A stretch of 64,000 bases of DNA from Calothrix sp. 336/3 (GTDB lineage Bacteria > Cyanobacteriota > Cyanobacteriia > Cyanobacteriales > Nostocaceae). The notes beneath the pieces are model-generated. The model did no database searches, was not told the origin of the DNA, and was given only the letters and a program-made list of their open reading frames with translations. The stretch is taken from NCBI RefSeq assembly GCF_000734895.2, contig NZ_CP011382.1, positions 5,682,700 through 5,746,699 of the forward strand, in the 5' to 3' direction. Position 1 is the stretch's first letter. The number at the start of each line of letters is the position of its first letter. Below are positions 52,701 through 62,336 of this stretch, in pieces. The translations under genes were made by a program, and so were the position numbers.

Positions 52701-55631
52701 ATGAACAGGTGCAGAAATAAACAGCGATTCATCAAGTTTTCACTTGGTCAAATCAACTATTACAGCTTAATTTGCCTATTAAGCATGATTTTTCTCTCAG
52801 ATTCAGTGGGAGCAAGAATTCAGCGAACAGAGTTGCAAATAGCACAGCAGCCAACAACTAAGCAGCCAAACGCCACCCGCGCAGAGGCTGGGAAGTTAAC
52901 CCAAGAAGGATTGAAATTATTTCAACAAGGAAGCGCAGAATCTCTGGTTGCAGCGAGGAAAAAATGGGAAGCAGCACTGGTTTTGTGGCAGAAATTAGGG
53001 GATAAACAATGGCAAGCTACTATCCTTACAGCGATTGGTCGAGTCTACGACAGTTTAGGAGAAAAGCAGGAAGCACTAAAATACTACAACCAAGCTCTAC
53101 CGTTATTCCGTGCAGTGGGCAACAAGGGTGGGGAAGCTACTACCCTGAATAATATTGGTAGTGTCTACGACAGTTTAGGAGAAAAGCAGGAAGCACTGAA
53201 ATACTACAACCAAGCTCTACCGTTAATCCGTGCAGTGGGCAACAAGGGTGGGGAAGCGAATACCCTGAATAATATTGGTCTAGTCTACTCAGATTTAGGA
53301 GAAAAGCAGGAAGCACTGAAATACTACAACCAAGCTCTACCGTTATTCCGTGCAGTGGGCAACAAGGGTGGAGAAGCTACTACCCTGACTGGTATCGGTG
53401 CAGTCTACTCAGATTTAGGAGAAAAGCAGGAAGCACTGAAATTCTTGAACCAAGCTCTACCGTTATTCCGTACAGTGGGCGATCGTCGTGGGGAAGCTAC
53501 TACCTTGATTAATATTGGTGCAGTCTACTCAGATTTAGGAGAAAAGCAGGAAGCACTGAAATACTTCAACCAAGCTCTACCGTTATTCCGTACAGTGGGC
53601 GATCGTCGTGGGGAAGCTGCTACCCTGACTGGTATCGGTGCAGTCTACTCAGATTTAGGAGAAAATCAGGAAGCACTGAAATACTTCAACCAAGCTCTAC
53701 CGTTATTCCGTACAGTGGGTGATCGCCGTGGGGAAGCTGCTACCCTGAGTAATATTGGTTTAGTCTACTCAGATTTAGGAGAAAAGCAGGAAGCACTGAA
53801 ATTCTTGAACCAAGCTCTACCATTAATCCGTGCAGTCGACGATCACCATGGGGAAACTGGAATCCTGGGGAATCTTGCTAGTCTGGAACGCAAACAAGGA
53901 AACCTCCAAGCATCCCTCAAACACATCGAAACTGCCATCCAAATCATCGAAGCACTCCGTAGTACCTACACCGACCAAAACCTCAAAACCCAATACTTCG
54001 CTACAGTTCAAGGCTACTACCAATTCTACATTGACTTGTTGATGGAACTGCACAAAAAAGACCCATCAAAAGGATATAATACCCTGGCTTTTAACGCCAG
54101 TGAGCGCTCCCGCGCTCGTAGTCTCATTGAATTACTGACAGAATCCCAAGCGAAAATCCGTAAAGGTGTTGACCCTAAATTACTACAACAGGAAACAGAA
54201 ATCCAGCAAAAAATTGATGCTCAGGAAAAACTGAAAATTGAATTATCCCAACAGGAAAATATCAACAGCACAATTAATAAAATTGCTCAAGCAGACGCAC
54301 AACTCAACACCCTCAGAGCAGAATACAAAGAACTACAAAATAAAATTCGCATATCTAGCCCTGCCTACGCAAATATCAAATATCCCCAACCTCTCACCCT
54401 CTCCCAGGTACAACAGCAAGTCCTAGATGAGGAAACAGTTCTTTTACAATATTCCCTCGCTGCGGAGCGTAGCTACCTGTGGATGGTGACAAAAACGGGA
54501 ATGCGAAGCTTTGAGCTAGCTAAACAGTCAGATATTGAAGAATTAGTTGAAAATTACCGAGACTTATTAGAAAATCATCCCGATGAAATCATTCCTGTTC
54601 AACTTAAAGAGGGGCAAATAGCAGCCAGAAAACTGAGTCAAATCCTCCTACAACCCGTAGTTAAGGAATTAGGGAATAAACGTTTACTCATCGTTGCTGA
54701 TGGGGGATTGCAATCGATTCCCTTCGGAGTTTTACCTATACCCAGCTTACCAATTAATCAACAAACTGGGGATGGTTTTAAGTCTTTTCTCCTAGCAAAA
54801 CACGAAATCGTCTATTCTCCCTCAGCAACGGTGATTGCAGAATTACGCAAGGATTTACAAAAGCGCAAACCAGCAGAAAAAGCTTTAGCAATATTTGCTG
54901 ATGCGGTGTTTGGTTGTGAAGATAGAGATTGCACTAAACGAGATACCCGTCTTCAGTCTCTCAAGGGACAAAAAACTCCCAGAATTATTAATCGTCCAGA
55001 TAATACCGATGTTTTGGCATTAAAAAGAGCCGCAAAAAACAACCGTGATTTAGAGGGGCGTTTACCTGCAACTAAGAAGGAAGCTGAGGGTATTTTATCT
55101 CTATTTGAGAAAAACTCGACTTTCCAAGCCTTTGATTTTGCTGCGAGTCGGGAAAATGTCCTCAATCAAAGCTTGAATCAGTATAAGATTGTGCATTTTG
55201 CTACCCACGGCACAGCGAATTTTGAGAATCCAGAGCTATCGGGGATTGTGTTGAGTTTGTTTGATAGCAAGGGTAAAGGAATTAATGGTTATTTGCGTTT
55301 AGTCGATATTTTCAACTTGAATTTAGCCGCCGAGTTAGTTGTTCTCAGTGCTTGCGAGACGGGAATCGGCAAGGAAACCAAGGGAGAAGGCTTGATGGGG
55401 TTGACAAGGGGATTTATGTATGCAGGTAGTCCCCGTTTAGCGGTGAGTCTCTGGAATGTGAATGATGAGAGTACTTCGGTGTTGATGCAGAAGATGTATA
55501 AAAAGATGTTGCAAGGGAAGATGACTCCTGCTGCGGCTCTGCGGGCTGCTCAACTGGAGATGTTGGAGAGTAAGGAATATGCTGATGCTCACTATTGGGC
55601 AGCTTTTACCTTGCAGGGTGAGTGGAGGTAA
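52701..55631 (+). CDS. secreted TPR-CHAT protein
   Basis: The 976-residue protein has a signal peptide (about 1-37; YYSLICLLSMIFLSDSVGA), one divergent TPR, seven near-identical 40-residue TPR units (residues 106-385), one further divergent TPR, a coiled-coil middle (about 485-555), and a C-terminal CHAT domain (about 560-976). The catalytic pair is present: His in IVHFATHGTA (~835) and Cys in LSACETGIG (~883). TPR-CHAT proteins are multiplied in filamentous cyanobacteria; the related eukaryotic separases and bacterial Craspase peptidase show how TPR parts control a CHAT protease. Export suggests a periplasmic or outer role, unlike cytoplasmic CHAT effectors. The substrate is unknown. Confidence 0.92.
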   Translation: MNRCRNKQRFIKFSLGQINYYSLICLLSMIFLSDSVGARIQRTELQIAQQPTTKQPNATRAEAGKLTQEGLKLFQQGSAESLVAARKKWEAALVLWQKLGDKQWQATILTAIGRVYDSLGEKQEALKYYNQALPLFRAVGNKGGEATTLNNIGSVYDSLGEKQEALKYYNQALPLIRAVGNKGGEANTLNNIGLVYSDLGEKQEALKYYNQALPLFRAVGNKGGEATTLTGIGAVYSDLGEKQEALKFLNQALPLFRTVGDRRGEATTLINIGAVYSDLGEKQEALKYFNQALPLFRTVGDRRGEAATLTGIGAVYSDLGENQEALKYFNQALPLFRTVGDRRGEAATLSNIGLVYSDLGEKQEALKFLNQALPLIRAVDDHHGETGILGNLASLERKQGNLQASLKHIETAIQIIEALRSTYTDQNLKTQYFATVQGYYQFYIDLLMELHKKDPSKGYNTLAFNASERSRARSLIELLTESQAKIRKGVDPKLLQQETEIQQKIDAQEKLKIELSQQENINSTINKIAQADAQLNTLRAEYKELQNKIRISSPAYANIKYPQPLTLSQVQQQVLDEETVLLQYSLAAERSYLWMVTKTGMRSFELAKQSDIEELVENYRDLLENHPDEIIPVQLKEGQIAARKLSQILLQPVVKELGNKRLLIVADGGLQSIPFGVLPIPSLPINQQTGDGFKSFLLAKHEIVYSPSATVIAELRKDLQKRKPAEKALAIFADAVFGCEDRDCTKRDTRLQSLKGQKTPRIINRPDNTDVLALKRAAKNNRDLEGRLPATKKEAEGILSLFEKNSTFQAFDFAASRENVLNQSLNQYKIVHFATHGTANFENPELSGIVLSLFDSKGKGINGYLRLVDIFNLNLAAELVVLSACETGIGKETKGEGLMGLTRGFMYAGSPRLAVSLWNVNDESTSVLMQKMYKKMLQGKMTPAAALRAAQLEMLESKEYADAHYWAAFTLQGEWR
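53016..53855 (+). repeat. seven 120-bp tandem repeats coding TPR units
   Basis: Each unit codes 40 residues with the core GEKQEALK..NQALPL. Units 1-3 end AVGNKGGE, units 4-6 end TVGDRRGE and unit 7 ends AVDDHHGE, so the array grew in blocks. DNA identity between units is very high. Confidence 0.95.
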
Positions 55632-55652
55632 GGAATTCAGCTCCCTGTTCAG

Positions 55653-55683
55653 ATCCCGGACTTCTCCCAGAAATCGGGGATCT
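55653..55683. repeat. hairpin after the TPR-CHAT gene
   Basis: GATCCCGGACTTCT and AGAAATCGGGGATC form an imperfect stem around CCC, about 22 bp past the stop codon. It is a relative of the hairpin at 37490-37518 and may act as a transcript 3' end. Confidence 0.6.
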
Positions 55684-55872
55684 AGCGGGGGTATATAAAA
55701 ATTTACTAATCAAGATAATCAGAAATAAATCAAAAATTATTTCAAATTTATTTCTGTAAAGAATGTCATTTTCCTAAGATTTATATTTATTTTCTATTTC
55801 CTGTCTCTAGCATCTCTAGAGATTCCTATACTGATGTGTATTCCTATCGTTGGTATAACGAGGAGATTGGAA

Positions 55873-56073
55873 ATGGTTCATACATACGAAGTATTGGTTG
55901 ATATTCGGGAGTTTAGCGACCTAGCCAGCAATCCTGTCAGACAAGGAACAGAACGTTACGAAATTGATGCCGAATCTAAGGAAAAGGCTGATGGTATGGC
56001 ATTTAAGAAAGCGAAGATTGAGCATCCCCAAGGCACTGAATATGATGTGAGAGTAACTCGGTTACTACGATAA
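55873..56073 (+). CDS. small conserved-looking protein, 66 residues, unknown
   Basis: The ATG at 55873 follows a good ribosome binding site (GAGGAG, 8 bp before). The product is soluble and charged, with alternating strand/helix pattern (VHTYEVLVDIREFSD; RYEIDAESKEKADGMAFKK; YDVRVTRLL), suggesting a small alpha/beta fold. No family is named with confidence. An in-frame upstream ATG at 55834 would add 13 residues but lacks a binding site. Confidence 0.65.
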   Translation: MVHTYEVLVDIREFSDLASNPVRQGTERYEIDAESKEKADGMAFKKAKIEHPQGTEYDVRVTRLLR

Positions 56074-56247
56074 ACATAACAGCTAATTAATTAAGAATTA
56101 TATTGATTTTTTAGCGGCGTGGTAACTATCTGCGCTGCTATTTGTATAAGCTTAAAGGAATTAAACCTCATCTATTTTAAGAACTTTCCTAATCCAGATA
56201 TTGATTCCTGATGTCGCAATAGCTAAACTTTTCACCATAGACAAGGT

Positions 56248-56943
56248 TTATTTTGCAAAAATTCGTAAAATTATCACACCAATAACCAATCCCATACCAT
56301 GTGCCCAATAACCAATAGTACCTGAATTGGCTCCGGGAATATTCAAGCTACCAATACCATAAAATAGTTGTTGTACAAACCACCAAAAGCCGTAAAAATA
56401 GGCTGGTAATTGGAGGGGAACATAAGCAATTACCAGGGGAAAGATAGTATCAATTTTGATGTGAGAATATCGGTAAATATAGGCTCCAAGAATAGCAGCG
56501 ATCGCCCCATTTGCTCCAACTAAGGGAGTTGTCAAATTTGGTTCGATGATAATTTGGGCAATCCCTGTCAAGGAACCACAGAGCAAGTAAAATAATAAAT
56601 ATTTGCGATGTCCTAAGAAATTCTCTAAGGATTTGCCAAAAACCCAGATATATATCGAGTTACCCAGGATTTGGGAAAAACTGCCATGGATAAACATCGC
56701 TGTCAGGATGCTACCCGAACGCAGTAAAGCGTATACTCCTGCTGCCAAGTTACCAGTAGATAATTGGGCGATCGCTGTACTCAAAATAGCCGGAGTTAAT
56801 CCCCAATTACTGACAAAACTATTTAAATCCCCAGTGATACTCATGCGTAACTCTGCCAGAAATAGAAACAGATTCATACCGAGAACACAGTAAGTGATAA
56901 TCGGTTTTTTCTGGAGTTCTAGGTAGTCACTAATAGGAATCAT
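56248..56943 (-). CDS. rhomboid-family membrane protein, catalytic Ser replaced by Asn
   Basis: The 231-residue protein has about six membrane helices and rhomboid landmarks: FGKSLENFLGHRKYLLFYLLC (the loop-1 and helix-2 region), VGANGAIAAILGAY, and the C-terminal GYWAHGMGLVIG with the catalytic-type His. In active rhomboids the helix-4 motif is GxSG; here it is GANG, with Asn145 (codon AAT) instead of Ser. One base change (AGT to AAT) explains it. It is therefore probably an inactive pseudoprotease that may bind membrane proteins. The rest of the gene is intact. Confidence 0.88.
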   Translation of the reverse strand: MIPISDYLELQKKPIITYCVLGMNLFLFLAELRMSITGDLNSFVSNWGLTPAILSTAIAQLSTGNLAAGVYALLRSGSILTAMFIHGSFSQILGNSIYIWVFGKSLENFLGHRKYLLFYLLCGSLTGIAQIIIEPNLTTPLVGANGAIAAILGAYIYRYSHIKIDTIFPLVIAYVPLQLPAYFYGFWWFVQQLFYGIGSLNIPGANSGTIGYWAHGMGLVIGVIILRIFAK

Positions 56944-57141
56944 AATTCTTGGTAATTGCTAATTGAAAATAGGCAATATTTTGATGAATTAACTATTACC
57001 TAAGGATGATTACCAACCAAGAAAATATTAACAGATACCTGACTTCGGAACCAAGCCAGGTATCTATATACCCACAATCTATATCGCTGAGAGTGCAGTT
57101 AATAAAGATTGGAAGGTAGGTATTTTTAATCAGAAATTACC

Positions 57142-58785
57142 TTAAACATCGCAACTGAGTTCACCCGCTTTCTGGGTAAATTTACTATTCTCTCTGTAAT
57201 CTACAGGACAATCAATTACCGTAGGTACATCTTGAGCAAGAGCTTCTTTCAAGACTGGGATTAAATCAGTTGCAGATTCAACTCGGTAGCCTTTGAGACC
57301 CATGCTTTCGGCAAATTTGACAAAATCAGGGTTCGTGAAATGGACAAAAGCAGAATGCCCCTTACCGAAATGGTTTTCCTGTTTCCACTCAATTAACCCA
57401 TAGCCGCCATCATTGAAAACTAGGGTGACGAAGGGAGTACCGACACGGAGAGCGGTTTCTAACTCTTGACAGTTCATCATGAAACCACCGTCACCAGTCA
57501 CAGCAATCACCTTGCGGTTAGGATGTACCATTTTCGCTGCTAAAGCTCCCGGAATGGCAATACCCATGGCGGCAAAACCATTGGAAATTATACAGGTATT
57601 AGGACTATGGCAGTGGTAATGGCGAGCAATCCACATTTTATGAGCACCGACATCGGAAATGACAATATCATCTGGTCCCATCACCTGGCGCAAATCGTAA
57701 ATTAATTTTTGCGGTTTGATGGGGAAACCGTCATCCTTAGCGTATTGTTCGTAGTCTGCGCGGATATTGCCCCGTAAAGAAATCGAGTAGGGGTTGGGTT
57801 TACCCTGGCGATCGGCGACTTTGGAAATTTCTGCCAAGGAATCAGAAATATCACCCACAACTTCTACAGTCGGGATATAGCTGCTATCAATTTCCGCAGG
57901 GTGGGTAGCAATGTGAATGATGGGAATTTTGCCATCAGGATTCCATTTTTTGGGAGAAAATTCAATTAAGTCGTAACCGATCGCGATGACTAAATCAGTA
58001 TTATCAAAGCCACAGTTGACAAAATCCCGTTGTTGTAAACCGACTGCCCACAATGCCAGAGGATGGGTATAGGGAATCACACCTTTACCCATAAAAGTAT
58101 TGGCAACGGGGATATTCATTTCGGTGGCAAACTGAGTCACCGCATCACTAGCATTAGCACGGATGGCTCCGTTACCAACTAGGATGATGGGGTTAACAGC
58201 TTGAGAAATTACCCCAGCTGCGGAACGGAGACTAGCAAAGGAAGCAAAGGTTTTATCCTGCTTGTCAATCTTCAGAGGTTTGCCTTCCACATCCATGGCA
58301 GCAATATTCTCTGGTAAATCGATATGTACTGCACCAGGTTTTTCACTTTCTGCCCGTTTAAAAGCTTTGCGGACAACTTCCGGGGTAATACTGGGGCGGA
58401 CAATTTGTTTGTTCCATTTGGTGACAGGGGCAAACATCGCTACCAAGTCGAGGTATTGGTGAGATTCGATGTGCATTCTGTCCGTTCCCACCTGTCCAGT
58501 AATTGCCACAAGGGGCGCACCATCTAGGTTAGCATCGGCAACGCCAGTCATTAAATTAGTTGCCCCTGGTCCAAGGGTAGAAAGACAGACACCTGCTTTT
58601 CCGGTTAAACGTCCGTAAACGTCTGCCATAAATGCTGCACCCTGCTCGTGACGGGTGGTGATAAATTGAATGGAAGAATGTTTTAAAGCTTCCAAGACGT
58701 GTAAATTTTCTTCGCCAGGGAGTCCAAATACATACTGCACCCCTTCATTTTCTAAGCACTTAACTAGTAATTCAGCTGTATTCAT
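57142..58785 (-). CDS. 2-oxoglutarate decarboxylase (acetolactate-synthase-like ThDP enzyme)
   Basis: The 547-residue ThDP enzyme has the N-terminal Glu motif FGLPGEENLHVLEAL, LGPGATNLMTGVADA, and the ThDP/Mg motif TGDGGFMMNCQELETA through VFNDGGYGLIEW. It is usually annotated as acetolactate synthase. Its start (NTAELLVKCLENEGV) and its position next to succinate-semialdehyde dehydrogenase match the pair shown by Zhang and Bryant (2011) in Synechococcus 7002 to decarboxylate 2-oxoglutarate to succinic semialdehyde and close the TCA cycle. The ATG at 58785 follows GTGAGG; a GTG at 58800 is in frame but less likely. It is downstream of the dehydrogenase gene on the same strand. Confidence 0.88.
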   Translation of the reverse strand: MNTAELLVKCLENEGVQYVFGLPGEENLHVLEALKHSSIQFITTRHEQGAAFMADVYGRLTGKAGVCLSTLGPGATNLMTGVADANLDGAPLVAITGQVGTDRMHIESHQYLDLVAMFAPVTKWNKQIVRPSITPEVVRKAFKRAESEKPGAVHIDLPENIAAMDVEGKPLKIDKQDKTFASFASLRSAAGVISQAVNPIILVGNGAIRANASDAVTQFATEMNIPVANTFMGKGVIPYTHPLALWAVGLQQRDFVNCGFDNTDLVIAIGYDLIEFSPKKWNPDGKIPIIHIATHPAEIDSSYIPTVEVVGDISDSLAEISKVADRQGKPNPYSISLRGNIRADYEQYAKDDGFPIKPQKLIYDLRQVMGPDDIVISDVGAHKMWIARHYHCHSPNTCIISNGFAAMGIAIPGALAAKMVHPNRKVIAVTGDGGFMMNCQELETALRVGTPFVTLVFNDGGYGLIEWKQENHFGKGHSAFVHFTNPDFVKFAESMGLKGYRVESATDLIPVLKEALAQDVPTVIDCPVDYRENSKFTQKAGELSCDV

Positions 58786-59142
58786 GTATTTATGCCTCAC
58801 TGTCTTAAAAAATCAAGTAGGAATTTAGGGAGAAAGATGGGACATCTGGTAGAAATCAATGATTGCTGATGGCAATGATTGTAGAGAGGTAAAATTTTAC
58901 TTCTCCACATCAGTGGTAATTGATGAGGTGAATTTTGGTGATTCGTCTTATCAAGTTATAAAAGGTGATTGGTGGTGAGATTGCCGACTTGTTGTCAAAG
59001 TCAGTGATAAGCTGCAACGCATCTCAATTTCTATAGCTGCACATCAGCTTATAATTACCCGCAACCTTTTTCCTTACCTATCATCAGTAAAAATCTATTT
59101 CTACAAGCGGTCGATGATTTTTTTAATACCCTTGTCCTTTTC
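58786..59142. other. gap between the two TCA-bypass genes
   Basis: The 357-bp spacer holds an inverted repeat at about 58881-58908 (GTAGAGAGGTAAAA / TTTTACTTCTCCAC). No gene is seen. The length suggests the decarboxylase gene may have its own promoter. Confidence 0.5.
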
Positions 59143-60510
59143 CTACTTCACCCATACTGTTTTAACATTGACAAATTCGTGTATGCCTTGAATACTTAAT
59201 TCCCTGCCATATCCAGAGCGCTTAATTCCTCCGAAAGGCAGACGGGGGTCGGATTTGACCATCCCATTTATAAATACTGCCCCAGCGGCGATTTCTCGAA
59301 TCAAGCGGTGTTGTTGGTTAGTGTCCTTTGTCCAAGCACTAGCACCTAAACCAAAGGGTGTATCGTTGGCAAGGTGGATAGCTGTATCGATATCAGGGAC
59401 AGAGAAAACTAGGGCAACGGGACCAAAAAATTCTTCTCTAGCGATCGCGCTGTCTTGGGGTACATCTATAACTATGGTCGGTGGGTAATAATTCCCTGGT
59501 AATTCTGTAATTGGTTGCCCTCCGGTGAGAATTTTGCCACCCACTGCCAAGCATTTTTGTACCTGTGCGTCTAATTCTTGGAGAATTCCCGGTGTTGCCA
59601 TTGGTCCGATGTCGGTTTCTGGTGACATGGGGTCGCCGACTTTTAAGGATTGGAATTTTTCTAAGAGTAATTTGGTAAATTGGTCAGCGATCGCCGCTTC
59701 CACAATAAAGCGTTTAGCTGCTATACATGATTGCCCATTATTCAACATTCTGGCTGTAGTCGCTGTGGCAACTGCGGTGTCTATGTCAGCGCTTGCTAAC
59801 ACGATGAATGGGTCACTACCCCCTAATTCTAAAACAGTTTTTTTAATTTCTTTGCCTGCGGCTGCCGCCAGGGACATACCTGCGGGTTCACTACCTGTGA
59901 GTGTTGCAGCTTTTACCCGCTCATCTGCAATGATACTGTTCACCTTGGAAGCGCCGACCAACAGAGTCTGAAACACACCTAGGGGAAATCCTGCCCGACT
60001 GAGAATATCTTCAATAGCTAGGGCACACTGGGGCACATTGGAAGCGTGTTTTAAGATACCGACATTTCCCGCCATTAAAGCTGGAGCGGCAAAGCGAAAT
60101 ACTTGCCAGAAGGGGAAATTCCAGGGCATCACTGCCAAGATAATACCGAGGGGTTGGTAACAAACAAAGCTGTTGCTTGCATCACTTTCCACAGGTAAAT
60201 CTGCTAACTGTTGGGGGGCATTTTCTGCGTAGTAGCGACAAACGACAGCACATTTTTCCACTTCCGCGATCGCGCTTTTGTAGGTTTTGCCCATTTCTAA
60301 AGTCATTAACCGGGCAAGTTCGGCTTTTTCCTGTTCCAGAATAGCTGCCGCTTGATTTAACCACTGCGATCGCTCTGAAAAAACCGTCTGCCGATACTTG
60401 ACAAAAGCCTGCTGTGCTAAATCTAATTTGGCGGTAATTTCTGTATCCGTTAGTTCTGGGAAAGTTTTGAGGGTTTCTCCTGTGGCAGGATTAATAGTGG
60501 CGATCGGCAT
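59143..60510 (-). CDS. gabD: succinate-semialdehyde dehydrogenase, NAD(P)+
   Basis: The 455-residue ALDH oxidises succinic semialdehyde to succinate. Motifs: MPWNFPFWQVFRFAAPAL, LTGSEPAGMSLA (cofactor), LELGGSDPFIVL (Glu), NNGQSCIAAKRF (catalytic Cys), and PFGGIKRSGYGREL near the C-terminus. The length (shorter N-terminus than E. coli GabD) and the sequence are those of the cyanobacterial enzyme paired with 2-oxoglutarate decarboxylase. It is the upstream gene of the pair. Confidence 0.94.
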   Translation of the reverse strand: MPIATINPATGETLKTFPELTDTEITAKLDLAQQAFVKYRQTVFSERSQWLNQAAAILEQEKAELARLMTLEMGKTYKSAIAEVEKCAVVCRYYAENAPQQLADLPVESDASNSFVCYQPLGIILAVMPWNFPFWQVFRFAAPALMAGNVGILKHASNVPQCALAIEDILSRAGFPLGVFQTLLVGASKVNSIIADERVKAATLTGSEPAGMSLAAAAGKEIKKTVLELGGSDPFIVLASADIDTAVATATTARMLNNGQSCIAAKRFIVEAAIADQFTKLLLEKFQSLKVGDPMSPETDIGPMATPGILQELDAQVQKCLAVGGKILTGGQPITELPGNYYPPTIVIDVPQDSAIAREEFFGPVALVFSVPDIDTAIHLANDTPFGLGASAWTKDTNQQHRLIREIAAGAVFINGMVKSDPRLPFGGIKRSGYGRELSIQGIHEFVNVKTVWVK

Positions 60511-60810
60511 ACCCTGACCTCCTGTGTAAGGAATGATGAAAGATTTACTACTCAGTAATTACGAGCGGCTGATGAATTTGCTCTGACTGGGAAAATATGC
60601 AACTAGGAGCCATTACCCGGAAAAATCAAATTGACGCAGCCTACCTACAATCAAATTCTAGTCTTACTTTCTCGGATAGGTTACTAACTATTAAACTTTC
60701 TCAACCTAAAAGGAAATTAAAATTACACAAAAAACAGTATAAATACTGACGCTGTTTTCAAACCCCAAGGTTTACTAATGTCACCACAAGTGATTGCCAG
60801 CCATGGAAAA
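60511..60810. other. intergenic region
   Basis: The 300-bp stretch upstream of the dehydrogenase gene holds no recognisable gene or structured RNA. It must contain the promoter of the TCA-bypass genes. Confidence 0.4.
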
Positions 60811-62124
60811 CTAACTATTCCTACTAGTTACAGAAAGTCCATCAACAATTAAGGATGGTGTGTAGCAAGAACCATTCCAGTCTGCATCACCTCCCAATTT
60901 GACTAACTGTTTTAGGGCTGTATAAACATTACCTGCCACCATCGTATCCTTGACTCGCCCCACAACTTCGCCCTTGTGGACACGATAACCGAGGTCAATA
61001 TTGATGGAAAAATCTCCCGAAATCCCACTGCCACCACCTAACATTTGGTCTACAATAATACCCTCATCCATGGATTGAATTAGGTCTGTCAGGCTTCCCG
61101 TTCCCGGCTGAATCAGAAAGTTAAATAAACCTGGAGTGGGGTAACTACCTAAATCGGGGCGAAAACCGTTACCAGTGGAAAGTTTACTTAATTGTCGTCC
61201 AGTGGTGCGATCGCAATAAAAATCCTGCAATACCCCATTTTGAATAAATACAAGCGGTTGGGTAGGAATACCTTCATCATCAAAAGGGCAACTATAGGGA
61301 CCTGCTTCTGGGTCTTGGGATAGAGTCAAATCCCTTGCCATGACTGATTTCCCGATTCTATCAACCCAAGGAGAAGCCTTTTCTATAACTTGTTTACCAT
61401 TTAAAGCCGCCTGGATAGTTCCCCAAAGCATATCCGCAGCTTTTGAGGTAAATAGTACTGGCAAGCGACCATTGGGAGACAACACATTTGTTTCTGCCCA
61501 AGACAATCTCTGTAAAATTTGTTGCGCTACTTTTTCCGGGTTAAGTATTCCCCGTTCCGTTTGTCCATCAGCAACACTGAGAAAATCATCACCACGCACC
61601 CATTCTGCGGCGACATAACAACTGAGAGTGGTGTCAGTATAGTAACAATCTAAACCCCTAGTATTCACGAGACGGGTTGTTTCTAAGTCACATTCCCAGT
61701 CAGCATTACAGAGAACTTCCGGGTATTCCTCACGAATGAGGGCGATCGCCTCCTTACCCCACTGCACTAAATTTTCTACTGCCACTTCTTCCCCTAAATC
61801 AGGATAGACGGGCTGATAATTTCCAGCTAATTCCACCTTTTCGGATTGGTTTAAGTAACTGAGGTTTAATGCTCGTTCGACCAATGCTTGTGGCTCCACC
61901 AAACCATATGCCACAGATAAACCAGGACGACCATCACGCCATAATCGTAAGGCTGTACCCTCTGCTTGACTGGTTTCTAGCTGCTTGAGACGGTTAGCCT
62001 CAAAAAACACTGGACGAGATAAAGAATGCGACTGATAAACCTCTGCCGCTTCTGCACCCGACTTGATGGCAAGTTCCAATAACTGCTCCGCTAAACTATC
62101 CTGTAATAAATTTTTTGACACCAT
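60811..62124 (-). CDS. TldD/PmbA family metalloprotease-like protein
   Basis: The 437-residue protein matches the PmbA/TldE-like branch: an N-terminal domain with GAEAAEVYQSHSLSR, a middle beta region, and the C-terminal GGGSGISGDFSINIDLGYRV. TldD/TldE heterodimers degrade unfolded peptides and mature peptide antibiotics. The zinc motif HEXXXH that TldD carries is not seen here, so this is probably the non-metal TldE-type partner. Its TldD partner is not in the window. Confidence 0.85.
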   Translation of the reverse strand: MVSKNLLQDSLAEQLLELAIKSGAEAAEVYQSHSLSRPVFFEANRLKQLETSQAEGTALRLWRDGRPGLSVAYGLVEPQALVERALNLSYLNQSEKVELAGNYQPVYPDLGEEVAVENLVQWGKEAIALIREEYPEVLCNADWECDLETTRLVNTRGLDCYYTDTTLSCYVAAEWVRGDDFLSVADGQTERGILNPEKVAQQILQRLSWAETNVLSPNGRLPVLFTSKAADMLWGTIQAALNGKQVIEKASPWVDRIGKSVMARDLTLSQDPEAGPYSCPFDDEGIPTQPLVFIQNGVLQDFYCDRTTGRQLSKLSTGNGFRPDLGSYPTPGLFNFLIQPGTGSLTDLIQSMDEGIIVDQMLGGGSGISGDFSINIDLGYRVHKGEVVGRVKDTMVAGNVYTALKQLVKLGGDADWNGSCYTPSLIVDGLSVTSRNS

Positions 62125-62336
62125 GGTTATTATTGGCTCTGCACATGGGAATTAAATCAGTTATCAGCTATGCAGCTATTTAGTTATCAGGTACCAGTCA
62201 AAATAACTGTCACCCGTTACCTGATTTAATCAGTTTTTGTCTACTACTCAAACAATTACAGCAGTGTGGAGTTACAGAATCTGTATTCCTGAAACTGTCT
62301 CCACCCTGCTCAACTGTTATCTATTCCCCATCCACT

